33,770 nt of DNA from Gammaproteobacteria bacterium (GCA_026709505.1 JAPOSW010000081.1:1-33770), one strand, 5' to 3'; counted from the stretch's first letter, positions 1-9,895 are shown. Numbers and translations: made by a program. Notes: a model not told the origin generated them from the sequence alone.

Positions 1-809
1 CCGCCCATGCCGGAAAAACTCCTGAAACTCGGCTTATGATTAGTGGTAATTAGGTAAGCTTTTCCAGGCGAGACCGCGCTCAACACTGCACCGAATGATC
101 CAGCAAGAGTAGATCCAATTACGGAATAAGCACCGAAACAGGCACATTCAGATGATTCATATGTAAAAGTGAAATACAAGATCAGAGATAAGAGAAGTAA
201 AATACCTAGGGAAACGAATGCTAATGTATATCGCCGAATTTGCATGTTCTGCCAAAGGTTTAGAATGACAATGTCATCCAACGTTTTTCGGATATATTCG
301 AGATTTTTTCGAAGTCCACTATTACCTTTATCTTTATCTTTATTTTCACCTACACCATCAGGTTGTTTCCGACTGTTCATCTTTTCCCTGACATCTTTTA
401 GAAATGACTTCTTAAAACTGCATGAATTCCCTTCTTTCTTAGCTTTTTTAATGCGTTTTTCTAGCAAATGCCAAACAGTGCTAAGTTCTGACTTTGGCAT
501 AACAAGCAAAAGTTTCTGCTTAACCAGATAGAGCATCTGCCAAACAAATAGCTCACGAGGACGAAATTCTTGAAATGCTCTTTCTGCATTATCAAGATAT
601 GTCCAACACTCTTTCAGTACCAACTTCTTTTTTTGACTAATTTCATCGGAACTTTCTGACTTCTCAAGTCCTTTCTCAAGTCTTGCAACTTGCTCTTTGG
701 TGCTATCAATTTCAAATCTAAGATTCTGCAGGTTTGATGACCAGCGGACACGTCCGAATAATATACGAATTGCTTGCTTTATGAGACTTATTTCTTTGTT
801 CATGCTCAT
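1..809 (-). CDS. Membrane protein with coiled coil, unknown function; C-terminus cut by window edge
   Basis: The minus strand is open from an ATG at 809 (third codon also ATG) to the window edge, 269 codons, with an in-frame TAG only three codons before the start. I do not recognise the family. Residues about 30-60 are charged and heptad-like (coiled coil), residues 120-165 are a Lys/Asp/Asn-rich linker, residues about 194-216 form a strong hydrophobic helix, and 224-246 a Gly/Ala/Ser-rich second membrane segment with two Cys before it (ECAC). The layout suggests a cytosolic N-terminal domain anchored by a C-terminal membrane hairpin. The DNA is much more AT-rich than the housekeeping genes to the right, which suggests acquired DNA. 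No strong Shine-Dalgarno is visible. The function is unknown; the reading frame itself is convincing. Confidence 0.6.
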   Translation of the reverse strand, partial: MSMNKEISLIKQAIRILFGRVRWSSNLQNLRFEIDSTKEQVARLEKGLEKSESSDEISQKKKLVLKECWTYLDNAERAFQEFRPRELFVWQMLYLVKQKLLLVMPKSELSTVWHLLEKRIKKAKKEGNSCSFKKSFLKDVREKMNSRKQPDGVGENKDKDKGNSGLRKNLEYIRKTLDDIVILNLWQNMQIRRYTLAFVSLGILLLLSLILYFTFTYESSECACFGAYSVIGSTLAGSFGAVLSAVSPGKAYLITTNHKPSFRSFSGMG

Positions 810-1009
810 ATCAGTCTAATTCGACGGTCTATGTGATGTCTAATTTATATAGGTCTGTGAACTATCATAGATGTAATCAAACAGCATCTGGAATTTCGAA
901 AAGCTCATGACTGAGTCCAAGACAAGTTAATAGTGGACAACCCTTGTTACAAGATGAAACTGCTTGATTGGACATATAAGTGAACTTGAGTCAAAACATT
1001 AGAAAAACC

Positions 1010-1495
1010 TTATTGATTATGCGGATGCCATCCACAACCCCACCTAGAAGGGCAGACACAAATTTGGAGGGAATCACCTTCATGCATTTTAATAGAACCA
1101 GGTGAATAAGGATTTTCGTAAGATCCATAAAAGCAGATAAATGGCAGGCCATAGATCGGGGTAGCCTGTCCATGTTGTATTCCAGTATCTGGAAAATTCT
1201 GCCATGACTGTATCATGCGATCAGACATATAGTCAGGATATTCTGAATATCTCGGCATGGAGTGATAGCGGTTGTTCGGCAATTGCTGTTGATATTGTTG
1301 CAACCAAGGAAACTGTTGGTAGTATGGCGAAAACTGCGGTAGCTGCTGTTGGTATTGTTGCAGATACTGGTTCATGGCGTCTTTCATATCATTCGTTAAA
1401 ACAGGAAGCGGAGGAGGAGTTGTTGGCCCTTCTTGCGCGATAACCGGTTGAACCAGTAGCAAGGTAATCAATGCCATAAAAATCTTTGTTTTCAT
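1010..1495 (-). CDS. Small secreted Gln/Pro/Tyr-rich protein of unknown function
   Basis: A 161-residue protein with a textbook Sec signal peptide: MKTK, then a hydrophobic core, ending in a signal peptidase I-like site (PVIAQ, cleavage around residue 20). The mature N-terminal half is low-complexity and rich in Gln, Pro and Tyr, with a short repeated unit of the form LQQYQQQLP that occurs twice. The C-terminal part has four cysteines (FICFYG, then CVC and GCG) and ends in HPHNQ. The start is supported by AAGG eight bases upstream. It lies 21 bp downstream of the larger secreted gene on the same strand, so the two are probably co-transcribed and act in the same place, periplasm or cell surface. 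I recognise no family. Confidence 0.65.
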   Translation of the reverse strand: MKTKIFMALITLLLVQPVIAQEGPTTPPPLPVLTNDMKDAMNQYLQQYQQQLPQFSPYYQQFPWLQQYQQQLPNNRYHSMPRYSEYPDYMSDRMIQSWQNFPDTGIQHGQATPIYGLPFICFYGSYENPYSPGSIKMHEGDSLQICVCPSRWGCGWHPHNQ

Positions 1496-1516
1496 TTTCT
1501 ATACCTTATGAGTTGG

Positions 1517-2620
1517 TTAGTTATCTTCAAAATCAGCGTCTATCGACATGTCGCGGTTTGTCGTTTGCTGATCGCCACAAAACCTTCCCTTATACTTCCC
1601 ATGCAATCGTTCGAAGTGCGATTGGCACTTTAGGAGGTTGTCCTGGTAGAAATCCGTTATCCTGCGTTTCTCGTTTTCAACATCATCCGCTTGACGGCCG
1701 ATACGGATCATGGCACTGACCGCATTGTCACGAGCATCATTGGCAGCCCCTTCGCAAGAGGATAGAACGATCTTTCCATTGTGGTAGTGGTCATAACTCT
1801 CCCGCAACTCGTCATCATCATACAATTCGTCATTGCTTCCAATCACATATCCCCCGGTTTTCCGGCCATTGCCATTGATCCAACTGCCCATGTTGAATGT
1901 GCCAAGCGAAACCCAGTTGTAGCACTGGACCTTCTGACCAGCCTGCTGATTTCCATTGCCGTCATGTAGACGATCAAAGGCAATCTTGAGCATATCCATT
2001 TCTGTCTTTGTGATCATACCAGTATCACCCCACAAGGCAGTACGACCAGGGTAGTAAATCAGTTCGCCATAGCCTCTTTCTCTTCGAATGTGCTGCAGCC
2101 GTCCGAAGGATTCAACGGATCTCCTGCCTTCGGCTATATCCTCATACAAATTATCATCTAAATCTACTCTTCGTCCGCACTCTTTTCTATCCCCCCATTT
2201 TTCTATTTCTCCATCGCCTCTACAGTTAAATCCCATTTGAATAGTAAGATCTTCATCTATCCAATCGTTTTCCCAAATGCTTATTTCCAATTCAGACAAG
2301 GGGAAATGCCAAATACATCCTCCGGCATTACATTTCGAATGTTCTTCTATAAGCAATGAATTGTCTTCCTTGACAATTTCCAACCGAACAAACCCATACA
2401 TACCGAGAAGTACTTTTCCGTCAAGTAAGTTGGCAATTTCTGCATAAGGATCAATTACTATCTCGCCTTCTTTCGTAACTACTATTTCATCTTCTTCCGC
2501 CTTATCCCGGTCAGAGACCACGGGGTAATCTGATGGACTGCCAGATGATGTATTGCCCGCAATCACGACTGTTGGAGCAAGAATTGAAATTGAAAATAGA
2601 AAGTATAAATAACGCATCAT
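1517..2620 (-). CDS. Secreted protein of unknown function, first gene of a two-gene operon
   Basis: A 367-residue protein with an N-terminal signal peptide (residues 1-21, hydrophobic, ending VVIAG). The mature part is acidic, with many Asp and Glu, and has several cysteines (CNAGGC, FNCRG, KECGR, VQCYN, SSCEG, LKCQS, RFCGD) consistent with disulfides in the periplasm or outside the cell. A central stretch mentions NGNGNQQ-like and NGNGRK segments. No catalytic motif is recognisable. Two adjacent ATGs (2620 and 2617) follow GAGG; the second has the better spacing. It precedes the 161-residue secreted gene by 21 bp. Both lack obvious relatives I can name, so their pairing is the only functional clue. 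Confidence 0.65.
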   Translation of the reverse strand: MMRYLYFLFSISILAPTVVIAGNTSSGSPSDYPVVSDRDKAEEDEIVVTKEGEIVIDPYAEIANLLDGKVLLGMYGFVRLEIVKEDNSLLIEEHSKCNAGGCIWHFPLSELEISIWENDWIDEDLTIQMGFNCRGDGEIEKWGDRKECGRRVDLDDNLYEDIAEGRRSVESFGRLQHIRRERGYGELIYYPGRTALWGDTGMITKTEMDMLKIAFDRLHDGNGNQQAGQKVQCYNWVSLGTFNMGSWINGNGRKTGGYVIGSNDELYDDDELRESYDHYHNGKIVLSSCEGAANDARDNAVSAMIRIGRQADDVENEKRRITDFYQDNLLKCQSHFERLHGKYKGRFCGDQQTTNRDMSIDADFEDN

Positions 2621-2627
2621 ATGAACC

Positions 2628-2940
2628 TCATTTATTAATAAACGTGTCTACATCAACCAAAGGACGAGTAGACACAATCGAACTTACGAATAAGAAAAGG
2701 ATAGTTCCAGACCTGCCAAGTATTGTGATATACAGGTCCAACCATAGGTTAGGTTGAGAAAACCAACAGTGGAGAACGACACCTGCATTACTGCTTGGTG
2801 TCACAGTTTGATGACTGAAATGAATCGGAGGCAAACGCAAACCTTTACGATTTGCCAGCTCACAATTTATTTCTCCGATGGTTAGCGGACGACCAACGGC
2901 AAGGACAGCTTGATTAGCTAGATATGCTGCACCGCAACAT
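2628..2940 (-). other. Unassigned open stretch upstream of the secreted operon
   Basis: The gap between the secreted operon and the LysM gene holds one minus-strand frame that stays open from the G11 tract to a stop at 2628. It has no ATG; the best start is a TTG at 2840, which would give 70 residues with one hydrophobic segment (LDLYITILGRSGTILFLFV). I recognise no homology, and codon usage is unremarkable. It may be a gene remnant or chance. Nothing else in the gap 2621-3141 is supported apart from the homopolymer and the hairpin listed separately. Confidence 0.2.
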
Positions 2941-2951
2941 GGGGGGGGGGG
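2941..2951. repeat. Eleven-base G homopolymer
   Basis: An uninterrupted run of 11 G (11 C on the minus strand) in an otherwise AT-rich intergenic region. Runs of this length are slippage-prone and are used for phase variation in some bacteria, and they are also common sequencing-error sites. It lies about 320 bp upstream of the secreted two-gene operon and inside the open frame noted next to it. Confidence 0.9.
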
Positions 2952-3114
2952 TAAGACTCGTTAACATGGGCTGTCGTTCAATGGAACCTTTTCTATGGAG
3001 AGGCAAGCAAATAATGCGATCAAATTTGCAAGATCATGACATAAACCAGATTGCCGTGCCGCATATATACCGCATGTAAACCTGCATTTTACAGTCAAGA
3101 CGCTTTTGCGCCAG

Positions 3115-3140
3115 GGTTTCTGTCTCAAAAAGACAAAACC
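3115..3140 (-). terminator. Stem-loop just after the LysM gene stop codon
   Basis: Read on the minus strand, GGTTTTGTCT pairs with AGACAGAAACC around a TTTTG loop, giving about ten base pairs with one bulged G, starting a few bases after the stop of the LysM gene. There is no U tract after the stem, so it may be a processing or stabilising hairpin or a weak terminator rather than a classical intrinsic terminator. Confidence 0.35.
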
Positions 3141-3141
3141 T

Positions 3142-3624
3142 TCAACCCGGATTGTTTCGAAGATATTCCCTGTCGCTTGCTTCAATTGGACCTAGCGACC
3201 AGGCTCCCCGATTCTTTGCATGATGAACTGCAGCATCAACCTCATTCATCGACACATCTCGTGGTATATCCAGGATCTGTCCGGGATAAATTAAATCTGC
3301 ATCATTAATCTGCTCAAGGTTTGACTTGTAGATCAAGGGCCATTGCTCGGCAATAGAGTATACATCTCCGTTTGCGGCAATATTCCACAAATTATCCCCT
3401 TTCACGACAGTCCAGTATTTTAAGGGCAACGGCTCTTCGGCAACAGGTTCCGGTTCTGGTTCAGCAACCGCAACAGGTTCGGCTACCGGCTCGGGAGGAG
3501 TTGCCGCTGTCGCATCTTCCGCTGGCGGGCTTTTGGCGCTGACGCAACCCGCAATAATGACTGCTAAAGACAGAACCGACAAGCCCTTGAGGTTCATCAG
3601 CAAGGTTTTTGCCTCTTTTTGCAT
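3142..3624 (-). CDS. LysM-domain lipoprotein
   Basis: A predicted peptidoglycan-binding outer-membrane or periplasmic lipoprotein of 160 residues. From the ATG at 3624 there is a short charged N-terminus, a hydrophobic stretch and a lipobox (VIIAGC, lipidated Cys at about residue 27). A Pro/Ala/Glu/Val-rich spacer (about 33-68) follows, then a LysM domain (about 70-122) beginning YWTVVKGDNLW and ending LIYPGQILDIP. A short C-terminal tail ends RNNPG. The frame is open further upstream to 3735, but that would bury the signal peptide; GGAG at good spacing before 3624 supports the start used. An alternative internal ATG is at 3597. The gene is flanked by non-coding gaps, so it is probably monocistronic. 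Substrate binding is inferred from the family. Confidence 0.8.
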   Translation of the reverse strand: MQKEAKTLLMNLKGLSVLSLAVIIAGCVSAKSPPAEDATAATPPEPVAEPVAVAEPEPEPVAEEPLPLKYWTVVKGDNLWNIAANGDVYSIAEQWPLIYKSNLEQINDADLIYPGQILDIPRDVSMNEVDAAVHHAKNRGAWSLGPIEASDREYLRNNPG

Positions 3625-3955
3625 TTTGAAAATCTCCAGATTCCTGTTGTTTTTTATGTGTTCGGTACTGCTATACGCAATCTTGCTCGTGAGCATATCA
3701 AAGCCAAACCGATTTTGCCAACTTTTTTTAAACAAAATGAGTCGTGAAATAATTGTACATCAAAATTTTTTTAGACAACAATCCAATTCTATCACTATAT
3801 TCTTTCAATTATGACAAATTTCAGCACGGATTGGATGGGTTTTTTGTCAAATCCAAATGTATTTCGAAATAGTATGTACAACCGCAATTGACAATGAGTA
3901 ATGATTCAACGAGTCGGCCTTGACGACAATTTGAATTCGTGCAAGTTCATGACAG
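3625..3955. other. AT-rich intergenic region
   Basis: No gene is supported. The sequence is strongly AT-rich around 3740-3900, with several A/T runs, and probably carries the promoter of the leftward LysM gene. I could not pick a convincing -35/-10 pair. Confidence 0.4.
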
Positions 3956-5518
3956 TCACATTCTCTCGGCACGAACCGCCACGAGGCTGCGCTTTGGCCC
4001 GCCGAACACCAAGCCCATCAGGTGAACCGGTTCGCCGCGGCTCCAGTACTTTTCCCCGTAGCCGCGTTCCCGAATCTGCGCAATGGCACCGTCCAGCGCC
4101 TCGCCGGCCCCCGCCTCGTCTTCCACCGCCTTGAACTCGAGCACGAAGACCTGGCCTCCGTGAAACACCACCATGTCCGAACGTCCCTGGCCGGAAGGCT
4201 CCTCTGCCCGGAAGTCCAGGCCAATCATGCTGAAACACGCATACAGCATGCCCGCATACCAGGCCTCGTAACGGGCAGGGCCATTGCCGGCCTTCCACTG
4301 GTAGGGAATGCCCCCGAGAAACGACTTAAGGTGTTCGGCAAACCCCTCGAAGTCGTTGGCAGCCAGCAGCGAGGAGAGCTTCCTTCCCGTGACCGAAACC
4401 CGGCCGGTCTGCTGACCCAGGTAGTTCAGCAGGTATTCGCTCAGGCTCTGGCGCACCTCGAAATTGGGATAGTCCAGGGTGTAGAAGGTCAGATAGCCGT
4501 CCCGCACCCGTTCCCTGATCGTCAGGTAGCCCGTCTGGAACAGCAAGGCATCCATGTCGATGTTCTCGATGTCGAAGCGGGACAGCTGCCTGGCATCCGC
4601 ACTGCGGTTTTCCAGGTCCATCAGGCTTGCCCCCCTCTCCATCATTGCCTTCACCAGAAACGACGGCGAACCAGTCTCGAACCAGTGGGACATGAACTCG
4701 CGCTTCCTGAACAGCAGCAGCAGATCGTATGGATTGTAGAGCTTCTCTTCGCCCAGCCAGTTGTAGCCGTTGTACCACCTCCGGACTTCATCCCGGTCCA
4801 GTCCCGGCAGCTCCGGCGCAAACACCGTGTCCAGATCATTGTCCGTGTAGCCGCAGATCGCGGCAAATTCCGGATCCAGACTGATGTTGTCAAGGTTGTT
4901 CATCTCCGAAAAGAGACTCGTCTTGGTGAACATGCTGACCCCCGTGACGAAGACAAAGCGGACATCGTTTGCACTGCCCTTGATAGCTCCGTAGAGCCCG
5001 CGCAGGTATTGCCGGTTTGCAATAGCCATTTCGGGCTGGTCTATGACGTCCAGGATCGGCTTGTCGTACTCGTCTACCAGTACCACTACCCGCTGGCCAG
5101 AAGCCCGATGCAAGCCATGCAGGATATCCTGTAGCCGGTCTGGCCCCCTGCGTTCTGTTGCTGAGTCAAGTCCGTTATCACTTTCAATCCTCTCCAACTG
5201 ACTGGCAATGTTTCTTTGCAGGTCGCCTGTTTCATTGTAATTGACATCAAAACTCAGCCTTACTACAGGGTAGTGAACCGACCAGTCCCAGTGATCATGG
5301 ATGGCAAGCCCCTCGAACAATGGCTCATTGCCTTCGAACAGTTCCTTCAGTGTATCGACCAGGAGGCTCTTGCCGAACCGGCGCGGGCGCGACAGGAAGT
5401 AGTTCCGCCCCTCATCAACCAGTTTCCGGACAAGACCGGTCTTGTCGACATAGTAGCATCCGCTATCCCGAATGACTTGAAAACTCTGGATGCCGATTGG
5501 CAGCGTGCGGCGAATCAT
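3956..5518 (-). CDS. AAA-ATPase-like protein with C-terminal PD-(D/E)XK nuclease domain
   Basis: About 520 residues, matching the architecture AAA-ATPase-like (PF09820) followed by a PD-(D/E)XK nuclease superfamily domain (PF08011/DUF1703 type). Visible motifs: the N-terminal family signature IGIQSFQVIRDSGCYYVDKT, a Walker A-like SRPRRFGKSLL at about residues 45-55, Walker B RVVVLVDEYDKPIL at about 145-160, and a C-terminal nuclease core GRSDMVVFHGGQVFVLEFKA (Asp, then Glu-x-Lys). An ATG at 5518 is preferred over the upstream TTG at 5524. These genes occur as scattered multi-copy orphans in many bacteria, and their biological role is unsettled (mobile-element or defence links have been suggested). 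The local G+C is clearly higher than in the flanking gaps, suggesting separate ancestry. It stands alone, with no operon partner. Confidence 0.85.
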   Translation of the reverse strand: MIRRTLPIGIQSFQVIRDSGCYYVDKTGLVRKLVDEGRNYFLSRPRRFGKSLLVDTLKELFEGNEPLFEGLAIHDHWDWSVHYPVVRLSFDVNYNETGDLQRNIASQLERIESDNGLDSATERRGPDRLQDILHGLHRASGQRVVVLVDEYDKPILDVIDQPEMAIANRQYLRGLYGAIKGSANDVRFVFVTGVSMFTKTSLFSEMNNLDNISLDPEFAAICGYTDNDLDTVFAPELPGLDRDEVRRWYNGYNWLGEEKLYNPYDLLLLFRKREFMSHWFETGSPSFLVKAMMERGASLMDLENRSADARQLSRFDIENIDMDALLFQTGYLTIRERVRDGYLTFYTLDYPNFEVRQSLSEYLLNYLGQQTGRVSVTGRKLSSLLAANDFEGFAEHLKSFLGGIPYQWKAGNGPARYEAWYAGMLYACFSMIGLDFRAEEPSGQGRSDMVVFHGGQVFVLEFKAVEDEAGAGEALDGAIAQIRERGYGEKYWSRGEPVHLMGLVFGGPKRSLVAVRAERM

Positions 5519-5993
5519 TGTCAAAGACTCATCGTTGGTCTGATCATAACCACCCTAATCCAGGGATATGGCAATTCTTGCATTGGCGGAAGCCGGATGG
5601 ATTTACCGAATAGCCCTATAACTCATAAGACTATAACACACTCCAACGACCCATGATTTATTCTGCACGGTACTGTTATATCTCGATTCAATCGACATTG
5701 TGCAACCTGTATTCCACACCACTCAACGAAGCCCTAATTCGACAACGGATAACCCAACCGCGTTTGTGCCATTTTAGGTCCGCATGGCATCTAGCCCTAC
5801 CTCCTTGCGATATGACCAATTCAATATGCCGGGCTCAATTACCGATGATTCGATATTTTTGATGTTTATTGTGCATGGCTTGCCAGATGGCTGACCACTT
5901 GACTCAGCGCACTCGCTTTAGGATGCACCGCTATTACAGGCCTGTACAGCTCATGTCACCATGCGAACGCCACCCGATAAATGAAATGCCTGA
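5519..5993. other. Intergenic region without supported features
   Basis: This 475-base gap separates the ATPase/nuclease gene from the end of gabD. I see only short frames that look like chance, no RNA gene and no convincing terminator hairpin with a U tract. Confidence 0.4.
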
Positions 5994-7457
5994 CTAACTT
6001 ATCCCGCCCATGCACAGGTATTTCATTTCCTGATACTCATCTATCCCATGCGAAGAACCTTCACGGCCCAAACCTGACTGCTTAACACCGCCAAATGGAG
6101 CAACTTCAGTTGAAATAATACCGGTGTTGATGCCTACCATCCCGTATTCGAGTTGTTCGGACACCCGCCATACACGATCCAGACTGGTGCTGTAGAAATA
6201 GGATGCCAGACCAAACTCCGTATCATTGGCCATTTGAACGGCTTCGGACTCCTCATCGAAACGAAACAGCGGGGCCAGAGGTCCAAACGTTTCCTCTCTG
6301 GCAACCTTCATTTGTGAAGTAGCGTTCTTGAGCAAGGTCGGCTGAAAAAAGGTTTGTCCCAGTTCATGGCGATTGCCGCCGATGACAACCTCCGCACCCT
6401 TGCTTACTGCATCTTCAATATGCTCCTCAATTTTACTGACTGCATTCATGTCAATCAGTGGTCCTTGATTCACGCCTTCCTCCATTCCAGAACCAACCTT
6501 CATCTGTGAGACCGCACTGGCAAATTTCTCTGCAAACTCGTCATACACCGAATCCTGCACGTAGATTCGGTTCGCGCAGACACAGGTTTGCCCGGTGTTT
6601 CGATATTTCGAAACCATCGCACCCTCCACAGCCGCATCTATATCCGCATCGTCAAATACAATGAATGGCGCATTGCCTCCAAGTTCAAGAGCAACCTTGA
6701 TGATCGTCCCTGAGCACTGCTTCATCAAGACTCGGCCGACTTCAGTCGAGCCGGTAAAACTGAAATGCCGGACAATTGGACTGGTGGTCATCTCAAGTCC
6801 AATATCCGCCGATGACCCCGTAACCACATTCAGGACTCCGGCGGGAAATCCGGCCCTTTCAGCCAGCTCGCATAAAGCCAGTGCTGAAAGCGGCGTCTGG
6901 GTCGCTGGCTTGACCACCATGGAACATCCGGCCGCCAATGCAGGAGCCGCCTTTCTGGTAATCATTGCTGAAGGGAAGTTCCAGGGTGTAATTGCCGTGC
7001 AAACGCCGACTGGCTGCTTGATCACCAAGATACGCTTGTCCGGCTGATGCTGGGGGACTATCTCACCGCCGCTTCTTCGCACCTCGCTTGCGAACCAGTC
7101 GATAAAAGAAGCTGCATAGACTATCTCGCCCATGGATTCAGCCAGCGGCTTGCCCTGCTCAAGGGTCATCAATACCGCCAGATCACGCTGATTTTCATGC
7201 ATCAACCGGTACCACTTTCCGAGGATGTCCGAGCGCTCCTTGGCCAGCATCTCCCGCCACTTTCGCTGTGCCGTTTCAGCTTGCTCAAGTGCTCTGGCGG
7301 TTTCCGATTTTCCCAGGAATGGGACATTTGCAATCACCGAACCATCTGCTGGATTGGTCACCTGAACGGTCTTGCCGCTGTCGGCATCGCACCATTGACC
7401 ATTGATATAGCATTGCTCGCGAAACAGCGAGGGATCATTGAGGTTAAAGGTATTCAT
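5994..7457 (-). CDS. gabD: NAD(P)-dependent succinate-semialdehyde dehydrogenase
   Basis: An aldehyde dehydrogenase superfamily member of 487 residues, close to the usual GabD length. It oxidises succinate semialdehyde to succinate in the last step of 4-aminobutyrate breakdown. Visible are ITPWNFPSAMITRK (coenzyme loop), FTGSTEVGR, the catalytic glutamate motif LELGGNAPFIVFDDAD, the catalytic cysteine motif GQTCVCANR, EETFGPLAP and the C-terminal GGVKQSGLGREG. The start MNTFNLNDPSLF at 7457 is chosen because the in-frame extension to 7787 runs through purA and has no family similarity. It begins 28 bp after the purA stop on the same strand, so it is probably the last gene of the hflK-hflC-yjeT-purA transcript. 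The substrate is inferred from family resemblance; a related semialdehyde is possible. Confidence 0.87.
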   Translation of the reverse strand: MNTFNLNDPSLFREQCYINGQWCDADSGKTVQVTNPADGSVIANVPFLGKSETARALEQAETAQRKWREMLAKERSDILGKWYRLMHENQRDLAVLMTLEQGKPLAESMGEIVYAASFIDWFASEVRRSGGEIVPQHQPDKRILVIKQPVGVCTAITPWNFPSAMITRKAAPALAAGCSMVVKPATQTPLSALALCELAERAGFPAGVLNVVTGSSADIGLEMTTSPIVRHFSFTGSTEVGRVLMKQCSGTIIKVALELGGNAPFIVFDDADIDAAVEGAMVSKYRNTGQTCVCANRIYVQDSVYDEFAEKFASAVSQMKVGSGMEEGVNQGPLIDMNAVSKIEEHIEDAVSKGAEVVIGGNRHELGQTFFQPTLLKNATSQMKVAREETFGPLAPLFRFDEESEAVQMANDTEFGLASYFYSTSLDRVWRVSEQLEYGMVGINTGIISTEVAPFGGVKQSGLGREGSSHGIDEYQEMKYLCMGGIS

Positions 7458-7485
7458 TGATTCTTTTAATCTTGCATGTTGTGAT

Positions 7486-8793
<1,308 letters not shown>

Positions 8794-8988
8794 TCAGGAT
8801 CTTACAAGATACAACAGCAACAGCCCGAGCAGCATCACCGCCAAACCGGTTATTCGTATTGAGGAATCAGACATTGTGGAAATACGCTGCACAAAACCCC
8901 TGAATGCGGGAGGACTGAGAAACGGAATCAGACCTTCCAGTATCAGATATAAAGCGGAGGCAACCAGCAGATCATTCCAGTTGATCAT
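8794..8988 (-). CDS. yjeT: DUF2065 inner-membrane protein YjeT
   Basis: A 64-residue protein with two hydrophobic helices (about 7-25 and 45-61) separated by PPAFRGFVQRIS, the typical DUF2065/YjeT pattern, including the GLIPFLSP segment. GAGGA nine bases upstream supports the ATG at 8988. It sits between hflC and purA exactly as in E. coli. The function is unknown; conserved position suggests a link with the HflKC complex in the inner membrane, which is inference. Confidence 0.9.
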   Translation of the reverse strand: MINWNDLLVASALYLILEGLIPFLSPPAFRGFVQRISTMSDSSIRITGLAVMLLGLLLLYLVRS

Positions 8989-9011
8989 CCGGGCTTATCC
9001 TCGCGAGCCCT

Positions 9012-9890
9012 TTATGGAGAGGGTGTCGGATTCGGCTCTCTGAAGTAACGGAAAAACTCGGAACTCGGGTCGACGATCATTAAATCCTGCTTGCTGTTGA
9101 AACTGTCGCGATATGCATTGAGGGTTCGGTAGAGACTGTAGAATTCCTTGTCACGACCAAATGCACTGGCATAAAGTTCAGTGGCCTTGGCATCACCGTG
9201 ACCACGAATAATCTGGCCTTCACGATCCGCATTCGCCAGCAGGATTTCACGCTCACGGTCTGCGTCGGCACGGATTTTCTCCGCTTCCTCTTCCCCCTGT
9301 GCACGCAGCTCCTTGGCAACCCGTTCCCGCTCTGCACTCATCCTCTGGTAGACCTGCTGGCTGATTGCTTCTTCCAGGTCCACCCGCTTCAAGCGAACAT
9401 CGATAATCTCGATGCCGAGAGTTGCCGCCTCTTCATTCATGGCCTTTTGCACAACTTCCATGATCAGGGCCCGATCACCGGAGATAACTTCCGATACGGT
9501 GCGTTTGCCAAATTCCTGACGCAGGGAGTCGTTGACTCGCTGATCAAGTCGTGAACGAGCATTAGACTTAAGACCTCGAAGTCTTGTGTAATAGAGATAT
9601 ACGTCGCGGATTTTCCACTTCACGAATGAATCCACCGACAGGTTTTTCTTCTCGACCGTCAGGTAGCGTTGAGGATCGGCGTCAAGCGTCTGCACCCGGG
9701 CATCAAAAAAGCGGACATTATTGATAAACGGAACCTTCCAGTGCAATCCAGGATCAATATCAGAGCGGACAATCTCACCGAACTTGAATACGATCGCTCT
9801 CTCGCGCTCATCCACGTAATACGCGGATGCGATGACCAGGGCCGATACTATCGCTATCAGAACCAGAGACAAAGTTGATTTCGCTGTCAT
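9012..9890 (-). CDS. hflC: HflC, SPFH/band-7 modulator of FtsH
   Basis: About 292 residues. The family partners HflK in a large inner-membrane assembly that encloses and modulates the FtsH protease. It has an N-terminal membrane helix (about 5-24), then the band-7 domain opening YYVDERERAIVFKFGEIVR and containing PGLHWKVPFINNVRFFDAR, and a long charged helical region (MSAERERVAKELRAQGEEEA and following) typical of SPFH proteins. Two starts are close: ATG at 9896, overlapping the hflK stop as TAATG, and ATG at 9890. The second is preferred because AGG lies eight bases before it. Tight overlap implies translational coupling with hflK. Confidence 0.95.
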   Translation of the reverse strand: MTAKSTLSLVLIAIVSALVIASAYYVDERERAIVFKFGEIVRSDIDPGLHWKVPFINNVRFFDARVQTLDADPQRYLTVEKKNLSVDSFVKWKIRDVYLYYTRLRGLKSNARSRLDQRVNDSLRQEFGKRTVSEVISGDRALIMEVVQKAMNEEAATLGIEIIDVRLKRVDLEEAISQQVYQRMSAERERVAKELRAQGEEEAEKIRADADREREILLANADREGQIIRGHGDAKATELYASAFGRDKEFYSLYRTLNAYRDSFNSKQDLMIVDPSSEFFRYFREPNPTPSP

Positions 9891-9895
9891 GTCCA

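Noticed and set aside
169-531. Plus-strand 120-codon frame in the first kilobase
   Set aside because: It is antisense to the minus-strand membrane protein gene, which has coiled-coil and membrane segments; the plus product is composition-driven Phe/Ser-rich sequence.
4022-5134. Long plus-strand frame of 370 codons opposite the ATPase/nuclease gene
   Set aside because: It is the antisense shadow of a gene with clear Walker and nuclease motifs; the product shows no family features.
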